A DNA stretch of 11,593 bases, from contig CANRJU010000063.1 in assembly GCA_947631075.1 (NCBI GenBank), positions 1-11,593 of the forward strand. The letters are read 5' to 3'. The notes below the pieces were generated by a model. It searched no databases and had not been told where the DNA came from. It saw only the letters and a program-made list of their open reading frames with translations. A program made the position numbers and the translations under genes. Shown here one piece after another: positions 1 to 7,093 of the stretch. Source of the stretch: an uncultured Lachnospiraceae bacterium (GTDB taxonomy: Bacteria > Bacillota > Clostridia > Lachnospirales > Lachnospiraceae). Every line of letters starts with the position of its first letter. Within the stretch, counting starts at the first letter, position 1.

Positions 1-1340
1 GAATAGAGGATCGGTATTTGAGCGATACGCTGGGGCGGTTAAAGGGAAACGCTGCCGCCCTGGTATTTATAAAATCCGCCGAGGAGGCGGCTGCGGTGAT
101 CCGGCGGTGCAGGGAGGAGCGCATACCGGTGACGCCGCGCGGGGCCGGGACCAATCTGGTCGGCTCCACGGTGCCGGTGGACGGCGGAATCATTCTGGAT
201 TTTTCAAAGATGAACCGGATTCTGGAGCTGGACCGGGACACCATGACGATCACGGTGGAGCCGGGGATTCTTTTGCAGGAGCTCCAGGCGTATGTGGAGG
301 AGAGAGGTCTTTTTTACCCGCCGGATCCCGGGGAAAAGCAGTCTACCATCGGCGGCAACATTTCTACCAACGCGGGAGGAATGAGGGCGGTAAAATATGG
401 AGTGACCAGAGATTACGTCCGAGGTCTTGAGATTGTCACGCCAGATGGCGATATACTTAATATAGGCGGGAAAAATGTAAAGGACGCCAGCGGGCTCTCC
501 CTAAAGAATCTGATTGTGGGCTCGGAGGGGACGCTGGCGGTCATAACCAAATGTATCCTGAAATTGATTCCCAAGCCGGAGTATTCAAAATCCGCGCTGA
601 TTCCCTATCCGGATTTAAAGAGCGGGATTCATAGCGTGTTAGCTATCCTGCAGGCGGGGCTGGATCCCACGGCTGTGGAGTTTATCGAGCGGAAGGTGGC
701 GAAGCTGGGCGAGGATTTCTGCGGCGTAAAATATCCTGCGCCGGACGCCGGCTCCTACATTCTTCTGACCTTTGACGGTAAGAAAAGCGGCGTGGAGGAG
801 AGCCTGCGGCAGATTGAAACGCTCTCCGGGCAGACGGGGGCGTCGGGGTTCGTGCTTCTGGAGGATCCCGCCTATGCGGCTGAAATCTGGAAGGTGCGGG
901 GCGCTCTGGTAAAGGCGGTAGAGGCCGTGTCGGAGCAGGAGCCGGTGGACATCGTCGTGCCCATCAGCCGCACGGACGAGATGATTTCCTATGTCAATCA
1001 GCTTTCAGAGGAGAGCCATATGCAGATGGTCGCCTTTGGGCACGCGGGAGACGGCAATGTCCACCTCTGCGTCGTCCGGGGAGACCGGGACGAGGCGACA
1101 TGGCGGAGAGAATTGAAGGAAAATATGGAAAAGGTCTACGGGAAGGCGTATCAGCTAGGAGGCGTGACGTCGGGCGAGCACGGCGTCGGGATATCCAAGC
1201 GCCACTATTTTCTGCGTGAATCCGCCCCGGAAAATATCGCGTGGATGAACCGGATCAAGGACGCGCTGGATCCGGAGCACATTTTAAATGACAAAAAATC
1301 ATACATATGGGAGGAGAGAAAAAATGGTCAGGCTGTCTGA
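1..1340 (+). CDS. FAD-binding 2-hydroxyacid dehydrogenase, GlcD/D-lactate dehydrogenase type (5' partial)
   Basis: Flavoprotein that oxidises a 2-hydroxyacid (glycolate, D-lactate or 2-hydroxyglutarate class) to the 2-oxoacid; the substrate cannot be told from sequence. The frame is open to the left edge (first full codon at base 3). A TTG at 18 follows AGAGGA, but the family usually carries a further 20-30 residues before this point, so I call the gene truncated by the window. Counting from that TTG, the PP-loop FAD-binding motif PRGAGTNLVG is at 40-49, followed by a PPDPG..STIGGNISTNAGG block near 101-120. The C-terminal half has the metal-site pattern H342-x6-H349 and E387-H388, known from D-2-hydroxyglutarate and D-lactate dehydrogenases. 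The end overlaps the aminotransferase start by 17 bases, implying an operon. No electron-transfer flavoprotein genes are visible; they could lie upstream. Confidence 0.93.
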   Translation, partial: IEDRYLSDTLGRLKGNAAALVFIKSAEEAAAVIRRCREERIPVTPRGAGTNLVGSTVPVDGGIILDFSKMNRILELDRDTMTITVEPGILLQELQAYVEERGLFYPPDPGEKQSTIGGNISTNAGGMRAVKYGVTRDYVRGLEIVTPDGDILNIGGKNVKDASGLSLKNLIVGSEGTLAVITKCILKLIPKPEYSKSALIPYPDLKSGIHSVLAILQAGLDPTAVEFIERKVAKLGEDFCGVKYPAPDAGSYILLTFDGKKSGVEESLRQIETLSGQTGASGFVLLEDPAYAAEIWKVRGALVKAVEAVSEQEPVDIVVPISRTDEMISYVNQLSEESHMQMVAFGHAGDGNVHLCVVRGDRDEATWRRELKENMEKVYGKAYQLGGVTSGEHGVGISKRHYFLRESAPENIAWMNRIKDALDPEHILNDKKSYIWEERKNGQAV

Positions 1341-2496
1341 TAGAACTGCCGAATTTACGGACAGTGTCATTCGGAGAATGACGAGAATTTCCGATCAATA
1401 CGGAGCGGTCAATCTCTCGCAGGGATTTCCGGATTTCGAGCCGCCGGAGGAAATTCTGAACCGGCTGCGCGAGGTGTGCAGCGAGGATTTTCACCAGTAT
1501 TCCATCACATGGGGAGCGAAGAATTTCAGAGAGGCGCTGGCGGAAAAGCAGTCGCGCCTGCTGGGCTTTTCGGTCGATCCGGAAAAGGAGGTCGTAGTCA
1601 CCTGCGGCTCCACCGAGGCCATGATGGCGGCGGTGATGACGGCGGTCAATCCCGGCGACAAGGTGATAGTCTTTTCGCCGTTCTATGAAAACTATGGAGC
1701 GGACGCCATTCTCTCCGGGGCGGAGCCCATTTATGTGCCCCTTTATCCGCCGGAATTTAACTTCAATCCGGACGAGCTGGAGCAGGCGTTTAAGCAGCGG
1801 CCCAAGGCGCTGATTCTGTGCAATCCGTCCAATCCCTGCGGCAAGGTATTTACCCGCGAGGAGCTGCAGATAATTGCGGATATGACCAAAAAATACGATG
1901 CGCTTGTCATTACGGACGAGGTCTATGAGCACATTGTCTACGAGCCGTACAGGCACATTTATTTTGCCTCCCTGCCGGATATGCGGGAGAGGACGATTAT
2001 GTGTTCCTCCCTTTCCAAGACGTATTCGATTACGGGCTGGCGGCTCGGATATGTTATTGCCCCGGAATGGATAATTGAGAGAATCCGGCAGGTCCATGAC
2101 TTTTTGACGGTGGGGGCGGCGGCTCCGCTCCAGGAGGCGGCGGTGGTCGGACTTCGGTTCGGCGATGAATATTATAAGGCCCTTCAGGAAAAATATACCG
2201 CGAAAAGAGATTTGTTCCTGCGGGGGCTCGACGATCTGGGAATCGTCCACACCGTCCCACAGGGCGCCTATTATGTGCTGGTGGATATATCGCAATACGG
2301 TTATGAGAGCGATTATGAATTTTGCCGGATGCTCGCCGAAAAGGTCGGCGTCGGAGCCGTGCCGGGCTCCAGCTTTTTCAGGGAGCCGGTCAATCACCTG
2401 ATTCGGCTGCATTTCGCCAAAAAGGAAGAAACGCTGAATGAGGCGTTGAACCGGCTGGAGGGCCTGTCCCGACTCGGCGCTGCCGGCATGAAATAA
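1324..2496 (+). CDS. Class I/II pyridoxal-phosphate aminotransferase
   Basis: Cytoplasmic PLP enzyme moving an amino group between an amino acid and a 2-oxoacid, 390 residues, normal for the aspartate aminotransferase fold type I family. The N-terminal SQGFPDFEPP block is typical. NPSNPCGK at 167-174 is the substrate/PLP loop, TDEVYEHI supplies the PLP-ring aspartate D198 and Y201, and SLSKTYSITGWR carries the Schiff-base lysine K232 and the downstream phosphate-binding arginine. The start at 1324 is preferred over an in-frame ATG at 1288, because GGGAGGAG (1309-1316) sits 7 bases before 1324 and the family begins near this point. It overlaps the dehydrogenase gene by 17 bases, so the two are likely cotranscribed and coupled. 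The pair could convert a hydroxyacid to an amino acid. Substrate specificity (aspartate, aromatic or alanine-type) is not resolved. Confidence 0.93.
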   Translation: MVRLSDRTAEFTDSVIRRMTRISDQYGAVNLSQGFPDFEPPEEILNRLREVCSEDFHQYSITWGAKNFREALAEKQSRLLGFSVDPEKEVVVTCGSTEAMMAAVMTAVNPGDKVIVFSPFYENYGADAILSGAEPIYVPLYPPEFNFNPDELEQAFKQRPKALILCNPSNPCGKVFTREELQIIADMTKKYDALVITDEVYEHIVYEPYRHIYFASLPDMRERTIMCSSLSKTYSITGWRLGYVIAPEWIIERIRQVHDFLTVGAAAPLQEAAVVGLRFGDEYYKALQEKYTAKRDLFLRGLDDLGIVHTVPQGAYYVLVDISQYGYESDYEFCRMLAEKVGVGAVPGSSFFREPVNHLIRLHFAKKEETLNEALNRLEGLSRLGAAGMK

Positions 2497-2500
2497 TTCT

Positions 2501-2540
2501 AAAATAAGAAATAATTTTAAAAAATGTTAATTTTTATTTT
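2501..2540. terminator. A/T-only inverted repeat between convergent genes, possible weak bidirectional terminator
   Basis: The arms 2501-2514 (AAAATAAGAAATAA) and 2527-2540 (TTAATTTTTATTTT) pair at 12 of 14 positions, one further position being a G-T wobble, around a 12-base loop. The hairpin lies between the aminotransferase stop and the convergent kinase gene, and its right arm includes the kinase stop codon. It has no GC stem, so intrinsic termination activity is uncertain. Confidence 0.3.
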
Positions 2541-5133
2541 CCGCTTGTTCTGTCAAAATAGCTGTGAGTATTTCCAGCAGCTTTTCTACATCAATCGGCT
2601 TGGCGATATGCGCGTTCATGCCGCACTCAAGCGCCTGCCTGCGGTCCTCCTCGAACGCGTTGGCGGTCATGGCTACAATCGGTATGCCCGCAAGGGCCGG
2701 ATCGTCCAGCGCCCGGATGGCGCGGGTGGCGTCATAGCCGTTCATTTTCGGCATCTGAATATCCATGAGGACGAGGGAGTAATAGCCAGGGGCGGAGTTT
2801 TTCACCTTTTCTACGGCGACGGTGCCGTCCTCGGCGCTCTCTACGACAAATCCCCTGTCGGAGAGAAGCTCCTCCGCGATTTCCCGGTTCAGCTCATTGT
2901 CCTCGGCCAAAAGCAGGCGCGCGCCCTCGGGGTGCCAGAACGGCTCGGGGATGACGGCGGCTGTCTCCTGCGCGCTTAGCGTGCTGCCGGTGGCCTCGAT
3001 CAGAATATCCCGGAGCTCGGAGAGGAAAATCGGCTTGTTGCAGAAGGCGTTTACGCCCGCCGCGCGCGCCTCCTCCTCAAAAGTAGTCCAGTCGTAAGCG
3101 GTGACAATAATAATCGGCGTGCTGTCCCCCACGATGGAGCGGATCTGGCGAACTACCTCAAGCCCGCTCAAATCCGGGAGGAACCAGTCGATAATATAGG
3201 CGTGGTACTCGTCGCCCAGCTCATACGCCTGTCTGGCGTGCAGGATGGCCTCCTTGCCGTGCAGAACCCACTCGGGGCGCATACCGATCTGGCGGAGCAT
3301 TTTGGTGACGCTGTCGCAGGTGGAAAAGCTGTCGTCCACGACAAGGGCGCGCATGCCCTGAAGCTCCTGAACGACCTCCACCTTTTTGGACTCCGTACAG
3401 AGGCGGAAATCGAGATTGATGATAAATTCCGTGCCCTTGTCCGGCTCGGACTGCAGCTCGATCGTGCCGCCCATCGTATCGATAATATTTTTCGTGATGG
3501 CCATGCCGAGTCCCGTGCCCTGTATGCCGCTGGCAGTAGTGTTCCGCTCCCGCTCAAAGGGCTCGAAAATATGCTCTATAAAATCCGGACTCATGCCGAT
3601 GCCGGTGTCCTTGACGCGGATCTCGTAGGAGCCGTAGCCCTTGGGCGCGCGCGGTTTCTGCCGGATCGTCAGCGCCACCGTGCCGCCCGCGGGGGTGAAC
3701 TTGATGGCGTTGGAAAGAAGGTTCAATAACACCTGATTTACATGCAGCTTGTCGCAGTAAATATTCTCGTCAATGACGTCTATCGTGTCTATAAAGAAAT
3801 TGAGCTGCTTGGAGTGCATCTGCGTCAAAATGATATTTCGCATATCCCGGAAAATATCCGAGATGGAACATTCCTTTTCCTCAATGTTCAGCTTGCCGGA
3901 TTCAATGCGGCTCATGTCCAGAATATCGTTAATCAGGGAGAGCAGGTAATTGCTGGAGGAGAGTATTTTCTTTAAATATTCCTGCGTCCGGTCCCGGTTG
4001 TCCAGATTGGCCTGGGCCAGCGTCGTAAAGCCGATGATGGCGTTCATAGGAGTCCGGATATCGTGGGACATATTGGAGAGGAATGTGCTCTTGGCGCGGT
4101 CGGCGGCCTCGGCTTTCTGCAGCTTTTCGCTTAGCACCGCGTGCTCGACCGCCCGCTCCATTGCCTGCTTCGCGTTGCGCCGCATCCACAGATAGTACAG
4201 GATAACCGTGGCAGCCATCAGAAGTCCGAGAACGAAACAGACGCTCCGGACCGCGAAGACGCTGGCGAAAGCCTCTTTTTCCGGCACATCGACCGCAATC
4301 GACCACTTGTTGACGCCGATGGGGGCGTAATACATATACTCCCAGCCGTCGGTATTCGGCGTGCGATAAACAACATAGCCGGAATTCATATGCATCAGAT
4401 CGTCCGTGAATTTATCCCAGGTCTTTTCGCCCCTGGTCTCCCGACTATCTCGGTCAGAGGAAAAGTCGGAGATATTTCCGAGCGTATCGTGCCAGGTATC
4501 CACAAGAAAATCCCCGGACCTCGTGTCGATGATGTAGACGAAAGCGCTCGCGTTGTAGAGGTTGTTGACATTGAGACTGCCCGGCAGACTCTCCAGATTG
4601 GTGACGCCATAGAGCATGGCGACGGTCTCCCCGTCCTGGATAATCGGCACAAAATGCCGCAGAATCGGCTGGCCGGTGGCAAAATTGTATGTGCGGTTCG
4701 AGATGTGCTCGCCGAGCGGGGCCTCCTTTTCGAAGGAGAGATTATCGACATCTGTGGCGTCGGTAATCGTGCCGTCTGCGGAGAGGACGCGGTCGTCCGG
4801 CAGCAGAACGCGCACGTTCATCGTCTCGAGCAGGGGATTCGTGCTTTTCATGACCGCCAGCGTGTCGTCGGTGTTGAGGTTGTCCACCTGCGAGATGATG
4901 TCAGCCGTCGCGTTCAGGATGCGGCTGTCGCGCTCGATTTTGGATGTGATCTCCTCAATCGCGGTGTTGGCGCCTTCCTCCAGCCTGCTCAAAGAGCGCT
5001 GGCGGAGTACCGTATCAATTTTAAAATATGCGGAGAGCAAAAGTATAACGATAATGGCGATTACAATGCCGGTAGCCGTCAGGCTTTTATCTCTCCGGGC
5101 AGTTTTTCTCTGCGCTGTATTGCGATGAAACAT
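2527..5133 (-). CDS. Hybrid sensor histidine kinase with Cache sensor and two receiver domains
   Basis: Membrane-bound sensor kinase of 868 residues that autophosphorylates on histidine and passes phosphate to its own receivers. Order: TM1 about 22-37; extracellular Cache-like sensor about 38-292, ending in a YMYYAPIGVNKWSIAVDV segment; TM2 about 294-316; coiled-coil linker; HisKA with H-box SHDIRTPMN (H357); HATPase_c with N-box NLLSNAIKF near 475, DTGIGM near 508 and GTGLGMAI near 539. Receiver 1 (about 593-710) has phospho-acceptor D649 and the conserved T and K. Receiver 2 (about 737-858) has D791. No HPt domain is present, so a separate phosphotransfer protein or regulator is expected elsewhere. 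The start at 5133 is chosen because GGAGGA (5143-5148) lies 9 bases upstream; an in-frame ATG at 5172 would add 13 residues without such a site. It is monocistronic here, and its ligand is unknown. Confidence 0.95.
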   Translation of the reverse strand: MFHRNTAQRKTARRDKSLTATGIVIAIIVILLLSAYFKIDTVLRQRSLSRLEEGANTAIEEITSKIERDSRILNATADIISQVDNLNTDDTLAVMKSTNPLLETMNVRVLLPDDRVLSADGTITDATDVDNLSFEKEAPLGEHISNRTYNFATGQPILRHFVPIIQDGETVAMLYGVTNLESLPGSLNVNNLYNASAFVYIIDTRSGDFLVDTWHDTLGNISDFSSDRDSRETRGEKTWDKFTDDLMHMNSGYVVYRTPNTDGWEYMYYAPIGVNKWSIAVDVPEKEAFASVFAVRSVCFVLGLLMAATVILYYLWMRRNAKQAMERAVEHAVLSEKLQKAEAADRAKSTFLSNMSHDIRTPMNAIIGFTTLAQANLDNRDRTQEYLKKILSSSNYLLSLINDILDMSRIESGKLNIEEKECSISDIFRDMRNIILTQMHSKQLNFFIDTIDVIDENIYCDKLHVNQVLLNLLSNAIKFTPAGGTVALTIRQKPRAPKGYGSYEIRVKDTGIGMSPDFIEHIFEPFERERNTTASGIQGTGLGMAITKNIIDTMGGTIELQSEPDKGTEFIINLDFRLCTESKKVEVVQELQGMRALVVDDSFSTCDSVTKMLRQIGMRPEWVLHGKEAILHARQAYELGDEYHAYIIDWFLPDLSGLEVVRQIRSIVGDSTPIIIVTAYDWTTFEEEARAAGVNAFCNKPIFLSELRDILIEATGSTLSAQETAAVIPEPFWHPEGARLLLAEDNELNREIAEELLSDRGFVVESAEDGTVAVEKVKNSAPGYYSLVLMDIQMPKMNGYDATRAIRALDDPALAGIPIVAMTANAFEEDRRQALECGMNAHIAKPIDVEKLLEILTAILTEQAENKN

Positions 5134-5175
5134 GAGCACGGTTCCTCCTTTTGCTAATTGGCGTTTTATCAATTA

Positions 5176-5190
5176 TTTGAATCATTCAAA
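5176..5190. promoter_or_regulatory. 15-base perfect palindrome in the kinase leader, candidate operator
   Basis: TTTGAAT-C-ATTCAAA is a perfect 7-1-7 palindrome. It lies between the kinase promoter's predicted start point (about 5206) and the kinase ribosome binding site. A repressor bound here could block transcription of the kinase gene. The cognate protein is unknown, and an AT-rich chance palindrome cannot be excluded. Confidence 0.35.
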
Positions 5191-5212
5191 AAGTTACATA
5201 ATATTACTTAAA

Positions 5213-5241
5213 ATTATAGCAGAATAGAGCGGGAATGTCCA
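5213..5241 (-). promoter_or_regulatory. Sigma-A type promoter for the hybrid kinase
   Basis: Reading the minus strand, -35 TGGACA (5236-5241, 5/6 match) and a perfect -10 TATAAT (5213-5218) are separated by 17 bases. Transcription would start near 5206, giving a leader of about 70 bases before the ATG at 5133 that contains the 15-base palindrome. Confidence 0.75.
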
Positions 5242-5305
5242 GAAAGAGTTGGCGGGGCGGGAAGTTCCTTTTATCGGTGTATTGGGGGTGACTCCTTATT
5301 TTTTA

Positions 5306-5335
5306 GTGGCATGTGTGGGGAGAAGATGGTATAAT
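5306..5335 (+). promoter_or_regulatory. Sigma-A type promoter for the WYL regulator
   Basis: A -35-like GTGGCA (5306-5311, 4/6 match) and a perfect -10 TATAAT (5330-5335) are separated by 18 bases. Transcription would begin near 5342, about 20 bases before the ATG at 5364. The start has only a weak AAAGG site (5346-5350) 13 bases upstream, suggesting low translation, as is common for regulators. Confidence 0.6.
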
Positions 5336-5363
5336 CAAAATAAAGAAAGGTTTGTGATATAAA

Positions 5364-6608
5364 ATGTCAAAGAGAAAATTGGACCGGGAAACGCGCTTTA
5401 TGCGCATGTTCAAAATATGGGATTATTTGAAAAGGAACACGGACAGGGAGCACCCGATTACGAAGGAGGAGATGCGCGGGGATGAGGCGATTGAAAAGTA
5501 TCTGGGCGATAAACAGACTTTTAACCGCCTTATCAAGGATATGGCGTGGGCGATGAATTGCGATGAAACGGGTTTTAAGCCAAGGGAGGAGTGGAAGCTT
5601 TTCTTCAAGAGCTTTGAGAAATATTGTGAGGAATGGGAAAAATCTCTGGATGAGGAAATAGACGGCGGGGATGAGGCCTTTGAGAGCTATAACGATCGGA
5701 GTATGCGTTTAGGCAAGCTGTACTATAACCGCACCTTTTCTTATGCAGAGATCGACGCATTGATTGAGAGCATTTGGGCGTCCGGGACTCTGGATACGGC
5801 AACGTCAGAGCGGCTGGTTGAGAAGATTGAGAAAAATTTGACGACTAAATTTTACAAAAAGAAAATGAGGCATATCTGCAAGGTCATGATACCGGAGCTT
5901 GCGGACAGAGAGCAGCTGCGGGAAAATCTTCTGACGATTCAGAAGGCGATTGACAATAATGTGCAGGTTCGCTTTCAATTTAACGGTTATACCCATGAGA
6001 AAAAGCTGGAGGCAAACGGCAAAAAATATACTGTGAGTCCGTATTATATCGCGGCGGACGGAGGGCGGTATTACCTGCTGGCCTGTATGCCGCATGAGAA
6101 AAATGGAGAGACGGAGAAGACGATGTCAATCTGGCGGATCGATCTGATGACAGAGATGGATATTCCCGAAGCGAATGAAGAATTAGGAATACAGGGAAAG
6201 CCGCGTATTCCCAAAAGGGATGTGGCGAATCTCCCGCCCCAATGGGACGAGTCCTTTCAGCTAAAACATCTGAATATGTCCTATGACCGGCCGGAGCAGA
6301 TTACATTGCGAATCAAGAGCGAAAAGCGGGCGGACGATCCGACGCAGAGGGTGCGGGCGGATTATACATTTTTGCATGATTGGTTCGGCGACCAGTTCCA
6401 GTATATCGAAATGGAAAAGGAGCCGCCCTACGACGATATTGTGACAGTAGAGTGCTCCCCCTACGGCATGGTAAACTGGGCGCTGCAGTACAGCGACCGG
6501 GTAGAGGTGCTGGAGCCGGAGCATGTGCGCAGGGAAGTGGCGCGGAAGGTGGAGGCGTTGGCACGGAAGTATGGGGTGGAGTGCGGGGATGATACGCACG
6601 CGGAATGA
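5364..6608 (+). CDS. WYL-domain transcriptional regulator
   Basis: Predicted cytoplasmic DNA-binding regulator of 414 residues. The N-terminal part (about 1-75) is a divergent, basic, helical region where WYL proteins carry a winged helix. The WYL domain lies about 185-280: SPYYIAADGGRYYLLAC near 225-241 followed by WRIDLM, the Sm-like ligand-sensing fold. The C-terminal WCX region (about 310-405) includes VECSPYGMVNWALQYSDRVEVLEP. WYL proteins usually respond to a nucleotide or nucleic-acid ligand and often repress accessory or defence genes; that is family knowledge, not seen here. The gene is transcribed away from the kinase and towards the accessory cluster, whose promoter starts 66 bases after its stop, so it may regulate that cluster (inference). 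Residues 60-125 are unusual for the family and I cannot assign them. Confidence 0.87.
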   Translation: MSKRKLDRETRFMRMFKIWDYLKRNTDREHPITKEEMRGDEAIEKYLGDKQTFNRLIKDMAWAMNCDETGFKPREEWKLFFKSFEKYCEEWEKSLDEEIDGGDEAFESYNDRSMRLGKLYYNRTFSYAEIDALIESIWASGTLDTATSERLVEKIEKNLTTKFYKKKMRHICKVMIPELADREQLRENLLTIQKAIDNNVQVRFQFNGYTHEKKLEANGKKYTVSPYYIAADGGRYYLLACMPHEKNGETEKTMSIWRIDLMTEMDIPEANEELGIQGKPRIPKRDVANLPPQWDESFQLKHLNMSYDRPEQITLRIKSEKRADDPTQRVRADYTFLHDWFGDQFQYIEMEKEPPYDDIVTVECSPYGMVNWALQYSDRVEVLEPEHVRREVARKVEALARKYGVECGDDTHAE

Positions 6609-6673
6609 GAGGGGTGCATTATTTTTAAAATCTGAAAATTTTTTTGAAAAAGTTGGGAGAAAATGTGTCAGGG

Positions 6674-6704
6674 TGGAAAAAGTCGATATAGTAGATGTTA
6701 TAAT
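6674..6704 (+). promoter_or_regulatory. Promoter for the accessory gene cluster
   Basis: A perfect -10 TATAAT (6699-6704) is preceded by a -35-like TGGAAA (6674-6679, 4/6) at a long 19-base spacing. The direct repeat ATATAGT occurs at 6686-6692 and 6709-6715, flanking the -10, and the second copy overlaps the palindrome CTATATAG (6707-6714). This is a plausible operator layout. The leader runs to an ATG at 6752 with AAAGGAG at 6738-6744. Confidence 0.55.
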
Positions 6705-6751
6705 GGCTATATAGTGGGAAAAATTTTGTCAGAGTTCAAAGGAGAAAATAC

Positions 6752-7093
6752 ATGACAGGTTATTGGGAACAGGCAGAAAACAAAGATGAGCTGGAGCGGG
6801 GCATATTTCTCATCCTGCCGCTCCGCTATGAGGAAACGGCGGGATTTGGTGACATATCCGTTGCCGGGGAGGAGTTGCCCTTTGTCTCCGGCGATTTCAT
6901 TGAGCTGATGAACCGCAAGTGTCGCGCAGATGGCGATTTCGTCCGCCGTTTCCGCCTGAATGTGAACATAGAGGGTCCGAATGAAGGCGGATATTCCGAT
7001 TACGGATTTACAGCTTTTTGTATTTTACAATGGCGTGGCGTTTTTGACGGTTTATCTGTCATATCGCAACCAGGATGTGGATTCCGTGTATGA
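6752..7093 (+). pseudogene. 5' portion of a frameshifted membrane-protein gene
   Basis: The ATG at 6752 follows AAAGGAG by 7 bases, an excellent start. The frame encodes 113 residues, but natural coding appears to end near residue 78 (…NIEGPNE). After about base 6985 the sense sequence switches to the frame of the next feature. Reading GAA at 6983-6985, skipping one G, and continuing at GCG (6987) joins the parts as …GPNE-ADIPITDLQLFVF… with no gap. The last 35 residues of this frame therefore look like out-of-frame read-through to the stop at 7091. The amino-terminal 78 residues are soluble and unrecognised (MTGYWEQAENKDELERG at the start). The cause may be a real +1 mutation, a sequencing error or, less likely, two overlapping genes. 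A programmed frameshift is not supported by any slippery site I can see. Confidence 0.65.

Noticed and set aside
2054..2260. Minus-strand frame with a proline-rich stretch
   Set aside because: The prolines come from reading GGC/GGG-rich aminotransferase codons backwards; it is a shadow frame.
1255..2412. A 385-codon open frame on the minus strand across the aminotransferase gene
   Set aside because: It mirrors the codons of a well-supported PLP enzyme, its product is arginine/histidine-rich with no motif, and there is no ribosome binding site that would favour it.
4141..5157. A 338-codon plus-strand frame across the kinase sensor region
   Set aside because: It is antisense to clear Cache and transmembrane coding sequence, and its product has no recognisable domain.
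6975..6995. Programmed +1 frameshift between the two parts of the membrane protein
   Set aside because: No slippery heptamer, in-frame slow stop or stimulatory hairpin is visible at the junction; mutation or sequencing error is simpler.
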